DNA of 37,547 nucleotides from contig CAITND010000194.1 of NCBI GenBank assembly GCA_903893625.1, positions 1 through 37,547 of the forward strand. The letters are read 5' to 3'. A program made the position numbers and the translations under genes. Position 1 is the first letter of the stretch. The number at the start of each line of letters is the position of its first letter. This stretch comes from an uncultured Oscillatoriales cyanobacterium. Lineage in GTDB: Bacteria > Cyanobacteriota > Cyanobacteriia > Cyanobacteriales > Microcoleaceae. Positions 25,815-33,544 of this stretch are shown piece by piece. Below the pieces are notes generated by a model, which was not told the DNA's origin, made no database searches, and saw only the letters and a list, made by a program, of their open reading frames with translations.

Positions 25815-25842
25815 GTAGAGACGCGCCATGGCACGTCTCTAC
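25815..25842. repeat. 28-bp palindrome GTAGAGACG...CGTCTCTAC
   Basis: Second copy of the element at 9404-9431, differing at two bases. Centre CCATGG. No gene overlaps it. Confidence 0.85.
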
Positions 25843-25897
25843 GTCATCTAAAGATAACTAAAAGAACAGAGGAAATTAACTCGTTAAACCAGGTTTG

Positions 25898-25955
25898 TAG
25901 GGGCGGGTTTAAATAGATCTCTGTCATCCAGTAAAAATATTGCTAAACCCGCCCT
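25898..25955. repeat. GGGCGGGTTTA.../...TAAACCCGCCC repeat
   Basis: Begins TAGGGGCGGGTTTAA and ends GCTAAACCCGCCCT, so the ends are inverted repeats of each other. Homologous to 25381-25440. Confidence 0.8.
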
Positions 25956-25986
25956 AAAGTTGGAAGCTAGATACAGTCAGAGCGGT

Positions 25987-26170
25987 TTAACTGCTGTAGT
26001 CCCCACTACCGTATTTTCCGCTTCCATAACCTTCGCTGTTGCTGGTTTTAGGAGTATTTTTTTCAGTGCCACTGGTCTTGGCTTCACTATTACGAGAATC
26101 TGATTCTTTTTTGCCACTTGCCCAACCTTCTCCCACTTCTTTTAAAGTGTGAAAGGCTTCTTGGTGGTGC
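25987..26170 (-). pseudogene. Severed C-terminal coding remnant, Ser/Gly-rich
   Basis: Reading leftward to the TAA at 25987-25989 gives HHQEAFHTLKEVGEGWASGK, then a Ser/Lys/Thr-rich stretch and a Gly-Tyr-Ser tail (EGYGSGKYGSGDYSS). It looks like the last 60 or so residues of a real protein, but there is no ATG or GTG upstream and the frame runs straight into the start of the STAND ATPase gene on the other strand. I infer that the 5' part was removed when that gene arrived. The parent family is not recognised. Confidence 0.45.
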
Positions 26171-26176
26171 AGAGGT

Positions 26177-28636
26177 ATGAATCCAAAACAATTTGAGAAA
26201 AAGCTGGATAATTTAACATCCAGACGACAGGAAGTTTTGATAAAAGTATTAGCAGGAGAAAGTGATCAAAGGATCGCCCAATCTCTTGAAATTCAATCTT
26301 CTACGGTGAGGAAATATATTGAGACAATTTGTAATGTTTTTTTAGGAAATCCAGATTTACCAAGAGAACGCAGGCGGGAGGAGTTAATTGATCTATTTAA
26401 AAAATATAAGCCAGAGTGGGTTAAGATCGATGATTGTGATCAGGAAGATCAATATCAGATTCATGATGATCAAGATTTAACTTCTGATGGTGATTCTGAT
26501 TCTTTTAAACCGGATCATCTTATTTTTGATATCCCTAACGAAAATATTAATTTTATCGGTCGGGAAAATGCGATCGCTCACCTTAAAACCAAAATTAATC
26601 AAGGTGCAAAAATTATTTTAATTCAAGCCGCAGCAGGAATTGGCAAAACAACTCTGGCTACAGAATTTCTGAAGAATCAAAATTTTGATAAAATCTTATA
26701 TTTGACGATGGCGAAGGAGAGAGAAAACATCTCGCCTGCTGAAACTATTGTTGAAGAATGGCTGAAAAAGGATTTTGAGGAAGAACCTGGACGAGATTTT
26801 ATGGTGTCCTTGGCACGGCTACAACGACTGTTACAAAATCAAAAAATTGGGATATTAATTGATAACTTAGAACCTGCACTGGATTCTGAGTTTAGATTTA
26901 TTGAACCCCATCGAAGTTATATTGAGCTATTGAGGATGTTAACAGATCCGATGGTGCAGTCAGTAACTTTAATCACCAGTCGTGAACGTTTGTGTGAAGG
27001 GGATATTACGGTTGAAACCTATCGTTTACCTGAGTTAGACTATTGTGCATGGAAACAATATTTTGAATATTATCAGATTAATAATCATGAGTCTATTTTA
27101 ACTGAAATGCACAAAGCTTATGGGGGAAATGCTAAGGCGATGCGAATTTTGTGTGGTGCAGTTCAAGAAGATGATCAAGGAGATATTCAAGCTTATTGGA
27201 ATTGTAACAAAGCTGAAATTTTAGCTAAACCCGATTTAAAAAATTTAGTAAATTCTCAGTTTAAGCGTTTGCAAGAACTTGATATTAATGCGTTTAAATT
27301 ATTAAATCGGTTGGGATGTTATCGGTATCAAGATGTTCCAACTGTTCCTTATAATGGGTTATTGTGTTTATTATGGGATGTTCCAGAAGGTGAACAGCGC
27401 AGGGTGATTGAGTCGTTAAAAAATCGTTCTTTAGTGGAAGTTAACAAGGGTGAATTCTTTTTACATCCAATGGTTAGGGAAGAAGCGATCGCACGTTTGA
27501 GAAAAAGTGAAGATTGGGAAACCGCTAATATTAAAGCTGCGGAGTTTTGGACAGATAGTATTGAGAGTGTTGAAACGATAAAAGATGGGTTAACCGCGTT
27601 AGAATCTTATTATCATTATGTAGAAATTGATGATTTTGAACAAGCAGGTTCTATAATAGAAAAAGAAAGGGATAATAAGTGGGAAAAAGGTGAATCACTA
27701 GGTAGATCATTTTATAGATTTGGCTTATTACAACAAACTGCTTCATTAATTAATAAAGTTAAAGACAAGCTAGAGAATAGTTATGTTAAAGCTAGGTTAT
27801 ATAATATATTAGGTGATATACAATGGCTAAGAGGCCATATATACCAAGCAATAAATCATCATAAGGAATGTAAATCAATAGCAGAAAAAATAAAAAAAAT
27901 ATATATTGATTCTGAACAAAGCCCGGAACTAGATTTTGATTTATATCAATTGTATAGATTGCCAATTGTATCCTTATTTAATCAAGGATTGTGTTATTTA
28001 GATATAGGGGATTTAGGACAATCTTCTCTTTTATTTGAAGAAACGATTTTCACACTCTCTAACAAAAAAATAATCTTAATAACAAAAGGGAATCAACTTT
28101 ATCAAGATTACTTTTATCATCTTCAATTAGACAGTTATGTTTACCTTACTTTAATAAATTCATGTTGGGGTAAGACTGAAACAACATTATCTTATATTAA
28201 TAAAAGTGAACCTTTGAAACCTAGAGACATGATTTGGAATCAAGGTTACACTTTTCTATGTTTAGGGACAGCATACAAAAATATCAACGAAACTCTGAAG
28301 TCATTTCAAATGTATAATCAAGCGATATCATTGGCTGAAGAAACTAACTTTACTCAAGTAAAAGCTAAAGCCTTAACGGGTCTAGGAGAACTTTATCGAA
28401 TACAAGGCGAATTTGCAACAGCACTCACCCATCATCAAGAATCTATAGAAATCTTAGAAAATATTGGTGCTAAATGTGATCTAGCTGAGGCTTATTATCA
28501 ACTAGCTTTAACCTATCAACAGATGGGAGATAGGGAAAACAGCAAACCTAATTTTGATAATGCAATTCAACTATTTACAGAAATTGAAGCACCTCTACAG
28601 GTAGAGAGAGTGAGAAAGTCAATCATTAATGAATAA
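26177..28636 (+). CDS. STAND ATPase: HTH, NB-ARC and TPR domains
   Basis: 819 residues. Residues 1-85 form a LuxR-like winged HTH module (LTSRRQEVLIKVLAGESDQR, then STVRKYIETICNVF) of the kind placed at the N-terminus of many cyanobacterial vWA-MoxR-associated/NTPase proteins. The NB-ARC domain has Walker A AAAGIGKTTLA around 150-160 and Walker B IGILIDNLEP near 230, a sensor arginine in LITSRERL, and a winged-helix segment ending FLHPMVREEAIARL. The remainder (about 470-819) is TPR-like (ARLYNILGDIQWLRGHIYQA, ALTGLGELYRIQGEFATALT, AYYQLALTYQQMGD). STAND proteins oligomerise on ligand sensing; some are antiphage sensors and others regulate transcription. No effector domain is fused. Confidence 0.9.
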   Translation: MNPKQFEKKLDNLTSRRQEVLIKVLAGESDQRIAQSLEIQSSTVRKYIETICNVFLGNPDLPRERRREELIDLFKKYKPEWVKIDDCDQEDQYQIHDDQDLTSDGDSDSFKPDHLIFDIPNENINFIGRENAIAHLKTKINQGAKIILIQAAAGIGKTTLATEFLKNQNFDKILYLTMAKERENISPAETIVEEWLKKDFEEEPGRDFMVSLARLQRLLQNQKIGILIDNLEPALDSEFRFIEPHRSYIELLRMLTDPMVQSVTLITSRERLCEGDITVETYRLPELDYCAWKQYFEYYQINNHESILTEMHKAYGGNAKAMRILCGAVQEDDQGDIQAYWNCNKAEILAKPDLKNLVNSQFKRLQELDINAFKLLNRLGCYRYQDVPTVPYNGLLCLLWDVPEGEQRRVIESLKNRSLVEVNKGEFFLHPMVREEAIARLRKSEDWETANIKAAEFWTDSIESVETIKDGLTALESYYHYVEIDDFEQAGSIIEKERDNKWEKGESLGRSFYRFGLLQQTASLINKVKDKLENSYVKARLYNILGDIQWLRGHIYQAINHHKECKSIAEKIKKIYIDSEQSPELDFDLYQLYRLPIVSLFNQGLCYLDIGDLGQSSLLFEETIFTLSNKKIILITKGNQLYQDYFYHLQLDSYVYLTLINSCWGKTETTLSYINKSEPLKPRDMIWNQGYTFLCLGTAYKNINETLKSFQMYNQAISLAEETNFTQVKAKALTGLGELYRIQGEFATALTHHQESIEILENIGAKCDLAEAYYQLALTYQQMGDRENSKPNFDNAIQLFTEIEAPLQVERVRKSIINE

Positions 28637-28662
28637 TAAACAGGACTAAGGTACACAAACCA

Positions 28663-28677
28663 AGAAACCGGGTTTCT
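28663..28677 (+). terminator. Palindrome AGAAACCGGGTTTCT
   Basis: 7-base arms around a single G, 27 bases after the STAND gene and 13 before the end of the convergent YidD-like gene. Shares its core with the hairpin after rpiA; may serve both convergent genes. Confidence 0.55.
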
Positions 28678-28689
28678 GTGCTAATTAAA

Positions 28690-29085
28690 CTAACCACAAT
28701 CCCCAATATCACCGAAATCAATCCCATCACAACCTGGATCACAGATCCCTGCACAACAAGATTTTGGATTTGATAAACAACCACAATTGCGTTTATTGTG
28801 ATGATCATGCCCTTCATGCGTTTCGCTTTTAAGAATTATATAGGCATTTCTACAAGCTTTTAAGCGTTTACGCGCTAAGGGAATTGCATCAATTATACCA
28901 TATTTTGCAATCAGTTTTTTGATATATTGGGAGCAAGAATCACCATTTTGTAAGACTCGATAGGCACAAGAAAAACCTTTACGCGGTGAGATATATTTCT
29001 GATATCCCGTAATTGCTGCGATCGCAGTTTGATTCACAGCAATTGCCAAGGTATTTCCTAATAAATCGGTAACTGAACTTTTCAT
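28690..29085 (-). CDS. YidD-like protein with Cys/His-rich tail
   Basis: 131 residues. The central part (about 25-88) matches the YidD family (membrane protein insertion efficiency factor): YQKYISPRKGFSCAYRVLQN, GDSCSQYIKKLI, YGIIDAIPLARKRLKACR. Ordinary YidD is about 70-85 residues and works beside YidC at the membrane. Here an unusual tail follows with four His (HEGHDHHNK) and seven Cys (CGC, CC, and three single Cys in Gly/Asp-rich sequence), suggesting metal binding or disulfides. It is not next to rnpA or yidC as the core yidD gene often is, so it is an accessory paralogue. It borders a toxin-antitoxin island. Confidence 0.8.
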   Translation of the reverse strand: MKSSVTDLLGNTLAIAVNQTAIAAITGYQKYISPRKGFSCAYRVLQNGDSCSQYIKKLIAKYGIIDAIPLARKRLKACRNAYIILKSETHEGHDHHNKRNCGCLSNPKSCCAGICDPGCDGIDFGDIGDCG

Positions 29086-29103
29086 AATAAATTTGATTCC
29101 CTT

Positions 29104-29150
29104 CTATGGCTTGAAGATAAAATGATCACAGTGTTTAGGTCTAAATAGTC
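29104..29150 (-). repeat. Unit-end repeat R1, copy 1 (vapC 3' fragment)
   Basis: 47 bases with two mismatches to 29975-30021, the 3' end of vapC. On the minus strand it still reads LFRPKHCDHFIFKP-stop, preceded by an in-frame TGA, so it is the tail of a lost vapC paralogue or a duplicated end. It lies just downstream of hepT. Confidence 0.9.
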
Positions 29151-29167
29151 AAATCTCAATCAATAGT

Positions 29168-29509
29168 TTATACCTGCCAAAATCTTTCTGATATTTTTTC
29201 AATTGCGGTTTCTAACCCTGGTAAGTAATTTTCAACAATATCCCATATAACCTCTAAATCAATCCCTAAATACTCATGGGCTAGTCTATTCCTAAATCCA
29301 ACAATTCTGTGCCAAGGTGTATTAGGTTCTGATGCTTTCCATTCATCAGGTAACAGTCTGATAGATTCACACATCACCTCAAGATTTCTCATCACTGCAT
29401 CTTGAATCATCGTCTGTTCATAAAAGCTATCTTTTCCCGTAGCCGTATAGGATTTAATTCGTTGTAAACAATCTCGAATATGGATTAAGTAAATTCTATT
29501 TTCTTTCAT
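29168..29509 (-). CDS. hepT: HepT-like RNase toxin (HEPN)
   Basis: 113 residues, all-helical HEPN fold (DUF86). The catalytic motif R-x4-H-x-Y is intact: R73, H78, Y80 in GFRNRLAHEYLGID. HepT cleaves RNA and is silenced by its MntA partner, which adenylylates the tyrosine of this motif in the systems studied. Its ATG overlaps the mntA stop by four bases, so the antitoxin is made first from the same message. Both partners look whole, so the module should be active. Confidence 0.92.
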   Translation of the reverse strand: MKENRIYLIHIRDCLQRIKSYTATGKDSFYEQTMIQDAVMRNLEVMCESIRLLPDEWKASEPNTPWHRIVGFRNRLAHEYLGIDLEVIWDIVENYLPGLETAIEKISERFWQV

Positions 29510-29799
29510 AATTTAATTGCCTCATTCAATATTTTTTCTCGGATAAAGGAATGTAAAGACTTTGCTGTAACTATATCAACTTTACGATTTAAAATCTGCT
29601 CTAAATCTTCAATTAACCCGACTGGAAACCAAGGGGATATTTTAGATAAATCGTAATCAATTAAAAAATCAATATCACTATTCTCGGTTTCTTCCCCTCT
29701 GGCAACCGATCCAAATATTCGGACATTGAATGCTCCATGTTGATCGGCTATTTGCAAAATATCTTCTCGTTTTTGTTGTAGGAATTCTTTAATTTTCAT
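29506..29799 (-). CDS. mntA: MntA-like nucleotidyltransferase antitoxin
   Basis: 97 residues of the minimal nucleotidyltransferase (MNT) family. The active site is visible as GSVARGEE...SDID: G30-S31 and the metal-binding D42 and D44. In characterised pairs this protein AMPylates HepT to neutralise it. Gene order (antitoxin, then toxin, overlapping by ATGA) is the family standard. Upstream there are about 100 bases of AT-rich DNA and then the R2 repeat; the promoter is probably in that region but was not resolved. Confidence 0.92.
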   Translation of the reverse strand: MKIKEFLQQKREDILQIADQHGAFNVRIFGSVARGEETENSDIDFLIDYDLSKISPWFPVGLIEDLEQILNRKVDIVTAKSLHSFIREKILNEAIKL

Positions 29800-29898
29800 T
29801 ATCTAAATCCTAATTATTTTTACTGTAATCATTAATAAACCTGAGATCGCTCGTCTCTTAACATAAATTAAGCTCATCGGCCTGATTAGCTTGGCATT

Positions 29899-29971
29899 TT
29901 ACCCAATCTCGCCCAAAATCGTTAGAACAAGATTTAAACAATTGTACATCAATAACGATGATAGCCTGTCT
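29899..29971. repeat. Unit-end repeat R2, copy 1
   Basis: 73 bases, 5 mismatches to 30713-30785. Contains ATCGTTA (from about 29919) and its inverse TAACGAT, and a central ACAATTGT palindrome. It ends 3 bases before vapC's stop, so R2 and R1 abut. Confidence 0.92.
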
Positions 29972-29974
29972 AAT

Positions 29975-30021
29975 CTATGGCTTTAAGATAAAATGATCAC
30001 AGTGTTTAGGTCTAAACAGTC
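29975..30021 (-). repeat. Unit-end repeat R1, copy 2 (inside vapC 3' end)
   Basis: The intact version of the 47-base repeat at 29104-29150; it codes for the last 15 codons of vapC. Confidence 0.9.
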
Positions 30022-30388
30022 GAAAATCACGCTGATCGATTGTCAAAATAGTTTGAATGTTGAGTCGTTCTGCGATCGCCATGATGCAGGCATCAACAAA
30101 ATCAATTCTGCTATCAATATATTGTTCTAAAATGTTGGCAGTACGCTCAATATCATCATCCACCGCGACAATTAGTTCAAATCGGCTGGCAGATAAACCG
30201 TGCAGAAATTGGACAACGGTAGTAATTCCTGCATCACGACCGATCAAATATGCAACTTCAACCAATGCGACCTGGGGAAGAAAAATCTGTTGGTAATGCA
30301 AGTAAATGGGAGTCACGTCAGCATGGCGTTGATCCAAACGATTAGCGAGAGCGACTACAAAACCAGTATCGGCGATTACTCTTTCCAT
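29975..30388 (-). CDS. vapC: VapC-like PIN-domain toxin
   Basis: 137 residues of the PIN RNase fold. Acidic residues are in place: D7 (IADTGFVVAL), E44 (ALVEVAYLIG), D96/D99 (RIDFVDACIMAIAERL) and D118 (ILTIDQRDF), so it should be a magnesium-dependent ribonuclease. The last 47 bases form repeat R1. It overlaps the upstream antitoxin gene by 13 bases. The pair belongs to the second unit of the toxin-antitoxin island. Confidence 0.9.
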   Translation of the reverse strand: MERVIADTGFVVALANRLDQRHADVTPIYLHYQQIFLPQVALVEVAYLIGRDAGITTVVQFLHGLSASRFELIVAVDDDIERTANILEQYIDSRIDFVDACIMAIAERLNIQTILTIDQRDFRLFRPKHCDHFILKP

Positions 30389-30624
30389 GTAAAACCAGAG
30401 GTTGAGTTCAGTTCTCGATTCAAGATTTCCTCAGACTGGGTTGCCAAATCGGGTGAACCTGCGAAAAGACCAATTAGGGGATCTTCTGACTGGGGAATTA
30501 GGGCAATTTCTCCTGTCGAGGGTGGCATTTTTTGTTCGACTAACTGCATAATTTGACTGGCTAGATGAATTTGATCGGATAAGCTCAATTGTTGAGCAGC
30601 CTTGAGAAGTTCTTGAATGTTCAT
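30376..30624 (-). CDS. Antitoxin partner of VapC-like toxin
   Basis: 82 residues, acidic and mostly helical: MNIQELLKAAQQLSLSDQIH and LASQIMQLVEQK, then a linker and a C-terminal DPLIGLFAGSPDLATQSEEI region. That second part is the sort of segment that threads into PIN toxins. It is not a classic RHH or AbrB DNA-binding domain, but similar proteins accompany cyanobacterial PIN toxins. It starts upstream of and overlaps vapC by 13 bases, the usual order. Confidence 0.78.
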   Translation of the reverse strand: MNIQELLKAAQQLSLSDQIHLASQIMQLVEQKMPPSTGEIALIPQSEDPLIGLFAGSPDLATQSEEILNRELNSTSGFTWKE

Positions 30625-30712
30625 AAGAGATTTCTCAACAAATTTTATTGAGGAGTTAGATCATCATTTCTATTGTATATTCTTAGAGTGTTTGGGCTAA
30701 TTTCTAAAAAAA

Positions 30713-30785
30713 TTATCCAATCTAACCCAAAATCGTTAGAACAAGAGTTAAACAATTGTACATCATTAACGATGATAGCCTGTCT
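30713..30785. repeat. Unit-end repeat R2, copy 2
   Basis: Second copy of the 73-base repeat, upstream of vapB and marking the right edge of the island; about 93 percent identical to 29899-29971. Confidence 0.92.
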
Positions 30786-30873
30786 GAACTGGACACAACA
30801 CCCGCAGAAGAACTCCAGAGGTTCCCGAATTGTGCAATAATGATCCGGCAGTCTCCCAACAAGCGTGCGTCCG

Positions 30874-31908
30874 ATGGCCGACAGTCCCCAAACTCCCGAT
30901 GAACTGATCCAGGTTTTAGCTGAATTTCAGGATCTCCATTTTGAACTCCCTGATCCAGAAGCAGAAATTCCTGAATTGGATTTTGAACACCAAATTGATG
31001 TCGCTTGGAAAGTTTGCGATCGCTTCGACTTGCAAACGGAAATCTGGCGCGGCAGAATTTTAAGAGTTGTCCGAGATCGAGAAAAAAAAGGCGGGGAAGG
31101 AAGGGGTACAGGCTTTTTAAATTGGTTAAAAGAACGGGAAATTAGCAAGAGTCAAGCTTATGCTTTAATTGAATTAGCAAATAGCGCTGATGCCCTATTA
31201 CTTCAAGGTCATCTTAACCCCGATGCGATTAATAATTTTAGTAAACGAGCATTTATAGAAACGGCAAAAGCACCCGCAGAAGTGCAACAAATGGTCAGTG
31301 ATGCTGCTTGTAAAGGCGATCGCATTACTCGCCGCGAAGTTCGACAACTTAACGATGAATGGACGGCGATGAGTTCCGATTTAATTCCTGATGAAATTCG
31401 GGAAAAAGCAACGGAAGGTTCAATGCCGCCTCGCTATTTGGCGCCATTAGTTCGAGAAATGGAAAAATTACCGGAAGCACATATAACAGAATTGCAACGG
31501 GAAATGATCGAAAATCCTGATGTTGATACGATTAAACAGTTAACATCAGAAGCTAAAAATTTATCGAAATATTTGGATGCTGCGGCTCAAGTTCAAGCCT
31601 TAAATCAGTCTTCTGTGGATATGGAAATGGCATTAGAAGAAGCGTTGCGGGTGGGATGTTTAAATACGGCTTCTGATTTAGTTAAACAAGCCACTGCTCT
31701 CGAACAAACGATGGTTAAACTGTATAGTAGTTGGAAACGAGTTGGTAGTTTAGCGGATAGATTATATGTGGATACGGGAGCAAGTACCCCCCATTTGCGA
31801 TCTCTTTTAGGCTGTTTAGAACAGTTAGCGGGTCAAATTATTGAAGTGCAATTAGGGGATGGTAGCGAGGGCAGAATTCGTTTACAAATTCTATCTGATA
31901 ATGAATGA
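30874..31908 (+). CDS. ParB/DUF3102-like conserved protein, unknown role
   Basis: 344 residues from ATG 30874; a GTG at 30865 in frame is possible. No signal or membrane segment. The middle (GTGFLNWLKEREISKSQAYA and LIELANSADALL) resembles the helix-turn-helix region of DUF3102 and ParB-like plasmid or chromosome proteins, followed by ITRREVRQLNDEW. The rest is helical and charged, with probable coiled coil about 200-290 (EMEKLPEAHITELQREM). It could bind DNA, but this is weak. It directly follows the TA island, and two HIP1 sites inside it suggest it is a resident gene. Confidence 0.65.
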   Translation: MADSPQTPDELIQVLAEFQDLHFELPDPEAEIPELDFEHQIDVAWKVCDRFDLQTEIWRGRILRVVRDREKKGGEGRGTGFLNWLKEREISKSQAYALIELANSADALLLQGHLNPDAINNFSKRAFIETAKAPAEVQQMVSDAACKGDRITRREVRQLNDEWTAMSSDLIPDEIREKATEGSMPPRYLAPLVREMEKLPEAHITELQREMIENPDVDTIKQLTSEAKNLSKYLDAAAQVQALNQSSVDMEMALEEALRVGCLNTASDLVKQATALEQTMVKLYSSWKRVGSLADRLYVDTGASTPHLRSLLGCLEQLAGQIIEVQLGDGSEGRIRLQILSDNE

Positions 31909-31934
31909 TTAAAACCGTAGGGGCGGGTTCCGCA

Positions 31935-32090
31935 ACAATTTATAATATTTACAGATAATCTTTCTAAACCCGCCCTACTACTATCCCGGCCACAATTTAT
32001 AATATCTACAGATAACCTTTCTAAACCCGCCCTACTATCCCGGCCACAATTTATAATATCTACAGATAATCTTTCTAAACCCGCCCTACC
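31935..32090. repeat. 54-57 bp tandem repeat, three copies
   Basis: Units begin at 31935, 31992 and 32046 with ACAATTTATAATAT, continue ACAGATAAYCTTTCTAAAC and end in CCGCCCTAC; copies 1 and 2 are joined by TATCCCGGCC. The GC-rich end matches the dispersed GAACCCGCCC family; unit 1 is preceded by its inverse GGGGCGGGTTC at 31920. Confidence 0.92.
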
Positions 32091-32135
32091 CCACAATTAA
32101 GATTAAATTAATCCTGAATTCTGGGATGGGTTCGG

Positions 32136-32251
32136 GGCGGGTTTTGGGAGATTATTTATGGGTATTAAAGGTTAACTCGAACCCGCCCCTACAGGCGTGG
32201 TTTTTGGAGATTGTTTGTGGGGATTAAAGGTTAACTCGAACCCGCCCCTAC
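32136..32251. repeat. Two copies of a 56-58 bp inverted-end repeat
   Basis: Copy 1 about 32136-32192 and copy 2 about 32194-32251 share GGAGATTRTTTRTGGG-like text and ATTAAAGGTTAACTCGAACC ending CGCCCCTAC. Each has GGGCGGG- or GGCGTGG-like and CCCGCCC ends, so each can fold as a hairpin. Confidence 0.85.
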
Positions 32252-32440
32252 GGATATTCAATAATTTACTCGGATAATTGTTAAAAGTAAAGTTGCTTGT
32301 TTCGTGAATATCTTAAAATAATTTTAACTTCTTCCTTTACACGATAACTTAGTTATCATAGAGAGGAACTGATCTGATTCAGGCTTCTGAGAACCTTAAT
32401 CGATTAGAATATCATATCTTTACAAACAACATCAACATTT

Positions 32441-33544
32441 ATGCTAAGTTCCAACGGATTTGAGTTGTACAACCTGTCCCACCCCCTCCCTTCTATTCCC
32501 TGTTCTGATTTATCCTCAACCCTTCAAGATCAATGCTTATATGATTGTCAAGTTGATATTTCAGAATGTGGGGAAGTTGTTGCTAATTATTTTAATTCTA
32601 ATCCTTTATTACCCGGAGTGATTTTAATGGAAAATCAAGAATTTTTTGGGATGATTTCTCGACGGCGATTTTTAGAACGGTTAAGTCGTCCTTATGGAAT
32701 TGAATTATTTTTAAATCGTCCTTTAAAACTGTTGTATCGCTGGGAAAAAAAAGAGATTTTAATTATATCCGGTTCCACGCCTATTTTAGAAGCAACTCAA
32801 ACCGCTTTACAGCGCTTACCTGATTTAGTTTATGAACCCATTATTGTCCAACTTTCACCTCATATTTATCGACTCATTGATATGTACCAACTCTTACTCG
32901 CTCAATCGCAAATTCATCAATTATCCAATCAAGTTTTACAAAAATTATATCAGGAAGTACAAACCCAAGCCAGCTTAGATGGCTTAACTCAAGTGGCTAA
33001 CCGTCGTTTTTTTGACGAATATTTAGAGGAACAATGGTTACAACTTGAATCCACTGAATTTCCGCTTTCTCTGATTTTTGCTGATGTCGATTACTTCAAA
33101 GCTTATAATGATACCTACGGACATCAAGCCGGAGATGATTGTCTCAAACAAGTGGCTCAAGTCATCGCACAAACTCTGACCATAGATCAAGGTTTAGTGG
33201 CTCGATATGGGGGAGAAGAATTTGTCGTTGTTTTACCCAAAATTGAGCAAAATCAAGCTGTTTTAATAGCTGAACAAATGCGAGACAATGTAAAAGCAAT
33301 TCAGCTTCATCATCAAAGTTCTTCCGTAAGTTCATATATCACAATGAGTTTAGGAATTGCTACTGTAGAATTTGGGAATTCAGAAACAATTAACAAGATT
33401 AAAACGCCAGGAGATTTAATTATTGTCGCCGATCAAGCCTTGTATCAAGCTAAAAATCAAGGACGAGATCGGGTTATCTGTTCCAGTATGAGACATCCCT
33501 ACCTCTGGGTGACAACTTCCCAAGTCCCCCTTCAAAATCCCTAG
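32441..33544 (+). CDS. Diguanylate cyclase (GGDEF) with CBS-like sensor domain
   Basis: 367 residues. N-terminal domain (about 25-165) has VNPLLPGVILMENQEF-like and ISRRRFLERLSRPYGIELFL, the pattern of CBS-like ligand or signal domains in cyanobacterial GGDEF proteins, shared with the following kinase. Then a coiled helix and the GGDEF domain: LDGLTQVANRRFFD, DVDYFKAYNDTYGHQAGDD, active site GGEEF at 257-261. The RxxD inhibition site is missing (IDQG stands in its place), so product feedback is not expected. It makes c-di-GMP. It lies 234 bases before the paralogous-sensor kinase on the same strand. Confidence 0.93.
   Translation: MLSSNGFELYNLSHPLPSIPCSDLSSTLQDQCLYDCQVDISECGEVVANYFNSNPLLPGVILMENQEFFGMISRRRFLERLSRPYGIELFLNRPLKLLYRWEKKEILIISGSTPILEATQTALQRLPDLVYEPIIVQLSPHIYRLIDMYQLLLAQSQIHQLSNQVLQKLYQEVQTQASLDGLTQVANRRFFDEYLEEQWLQLESTEFPLSLIFADVDYFKAYNDTYGHQAGDDCLKQVAQVIAQTLTIDQGLVARYGGEEFVVVLPKIEQNQAVLIAEQMRDNVKAIQLHHQSSSVSSYITMSLGIATVEFGNSETINKIKTPGDLIIVADQALYQAKNQGRDRVICSSMRHPYLWVTTSQVPLQNP

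Larger units (their letters stand above)
25722..25986. other. Gene-free stretch with palindrome and repeat
   Basis: It holds the 28-base palindrome at 25815-25842 and the repeat at 25898-25955. The promoter of the small secreted protein should lie at its left end; no clear -10/-35 was found. Confidence 0.5.
31909..32440. other. 532-bp gene-free, repeat-dense spacer
   Basis: Bases 31914-32251 are two families of GC-bordered repeats described separately. 32252-32440 is AT-rich leader upstream of the GGDEF gene with no clear promoter hexamers. An apparent minus-strand frame across the repeats simply translates the repeat unit. Confidence 0.75.

Noticed and set aside
28626-28817. Minus-strand hydrophobic ORF over the YidD-like tail
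   Set aside because: Alternative frame of the Cys-rich tail; the YidD frame fits the family.
31935-32090. CRISPR-like array
   Set aside because: The units are 54-57 bases with only a few bases between them and no unique spacers, so it is a tandem repeat.
31833-32096. Minus-strand frame with repeated RAGLERLSVDIINCGRDS
   Set aside because: It is the translation of a tandem DNA repeat whose units can stay in one frame; no start context, and it overlaps the end of the ParB-like gene.
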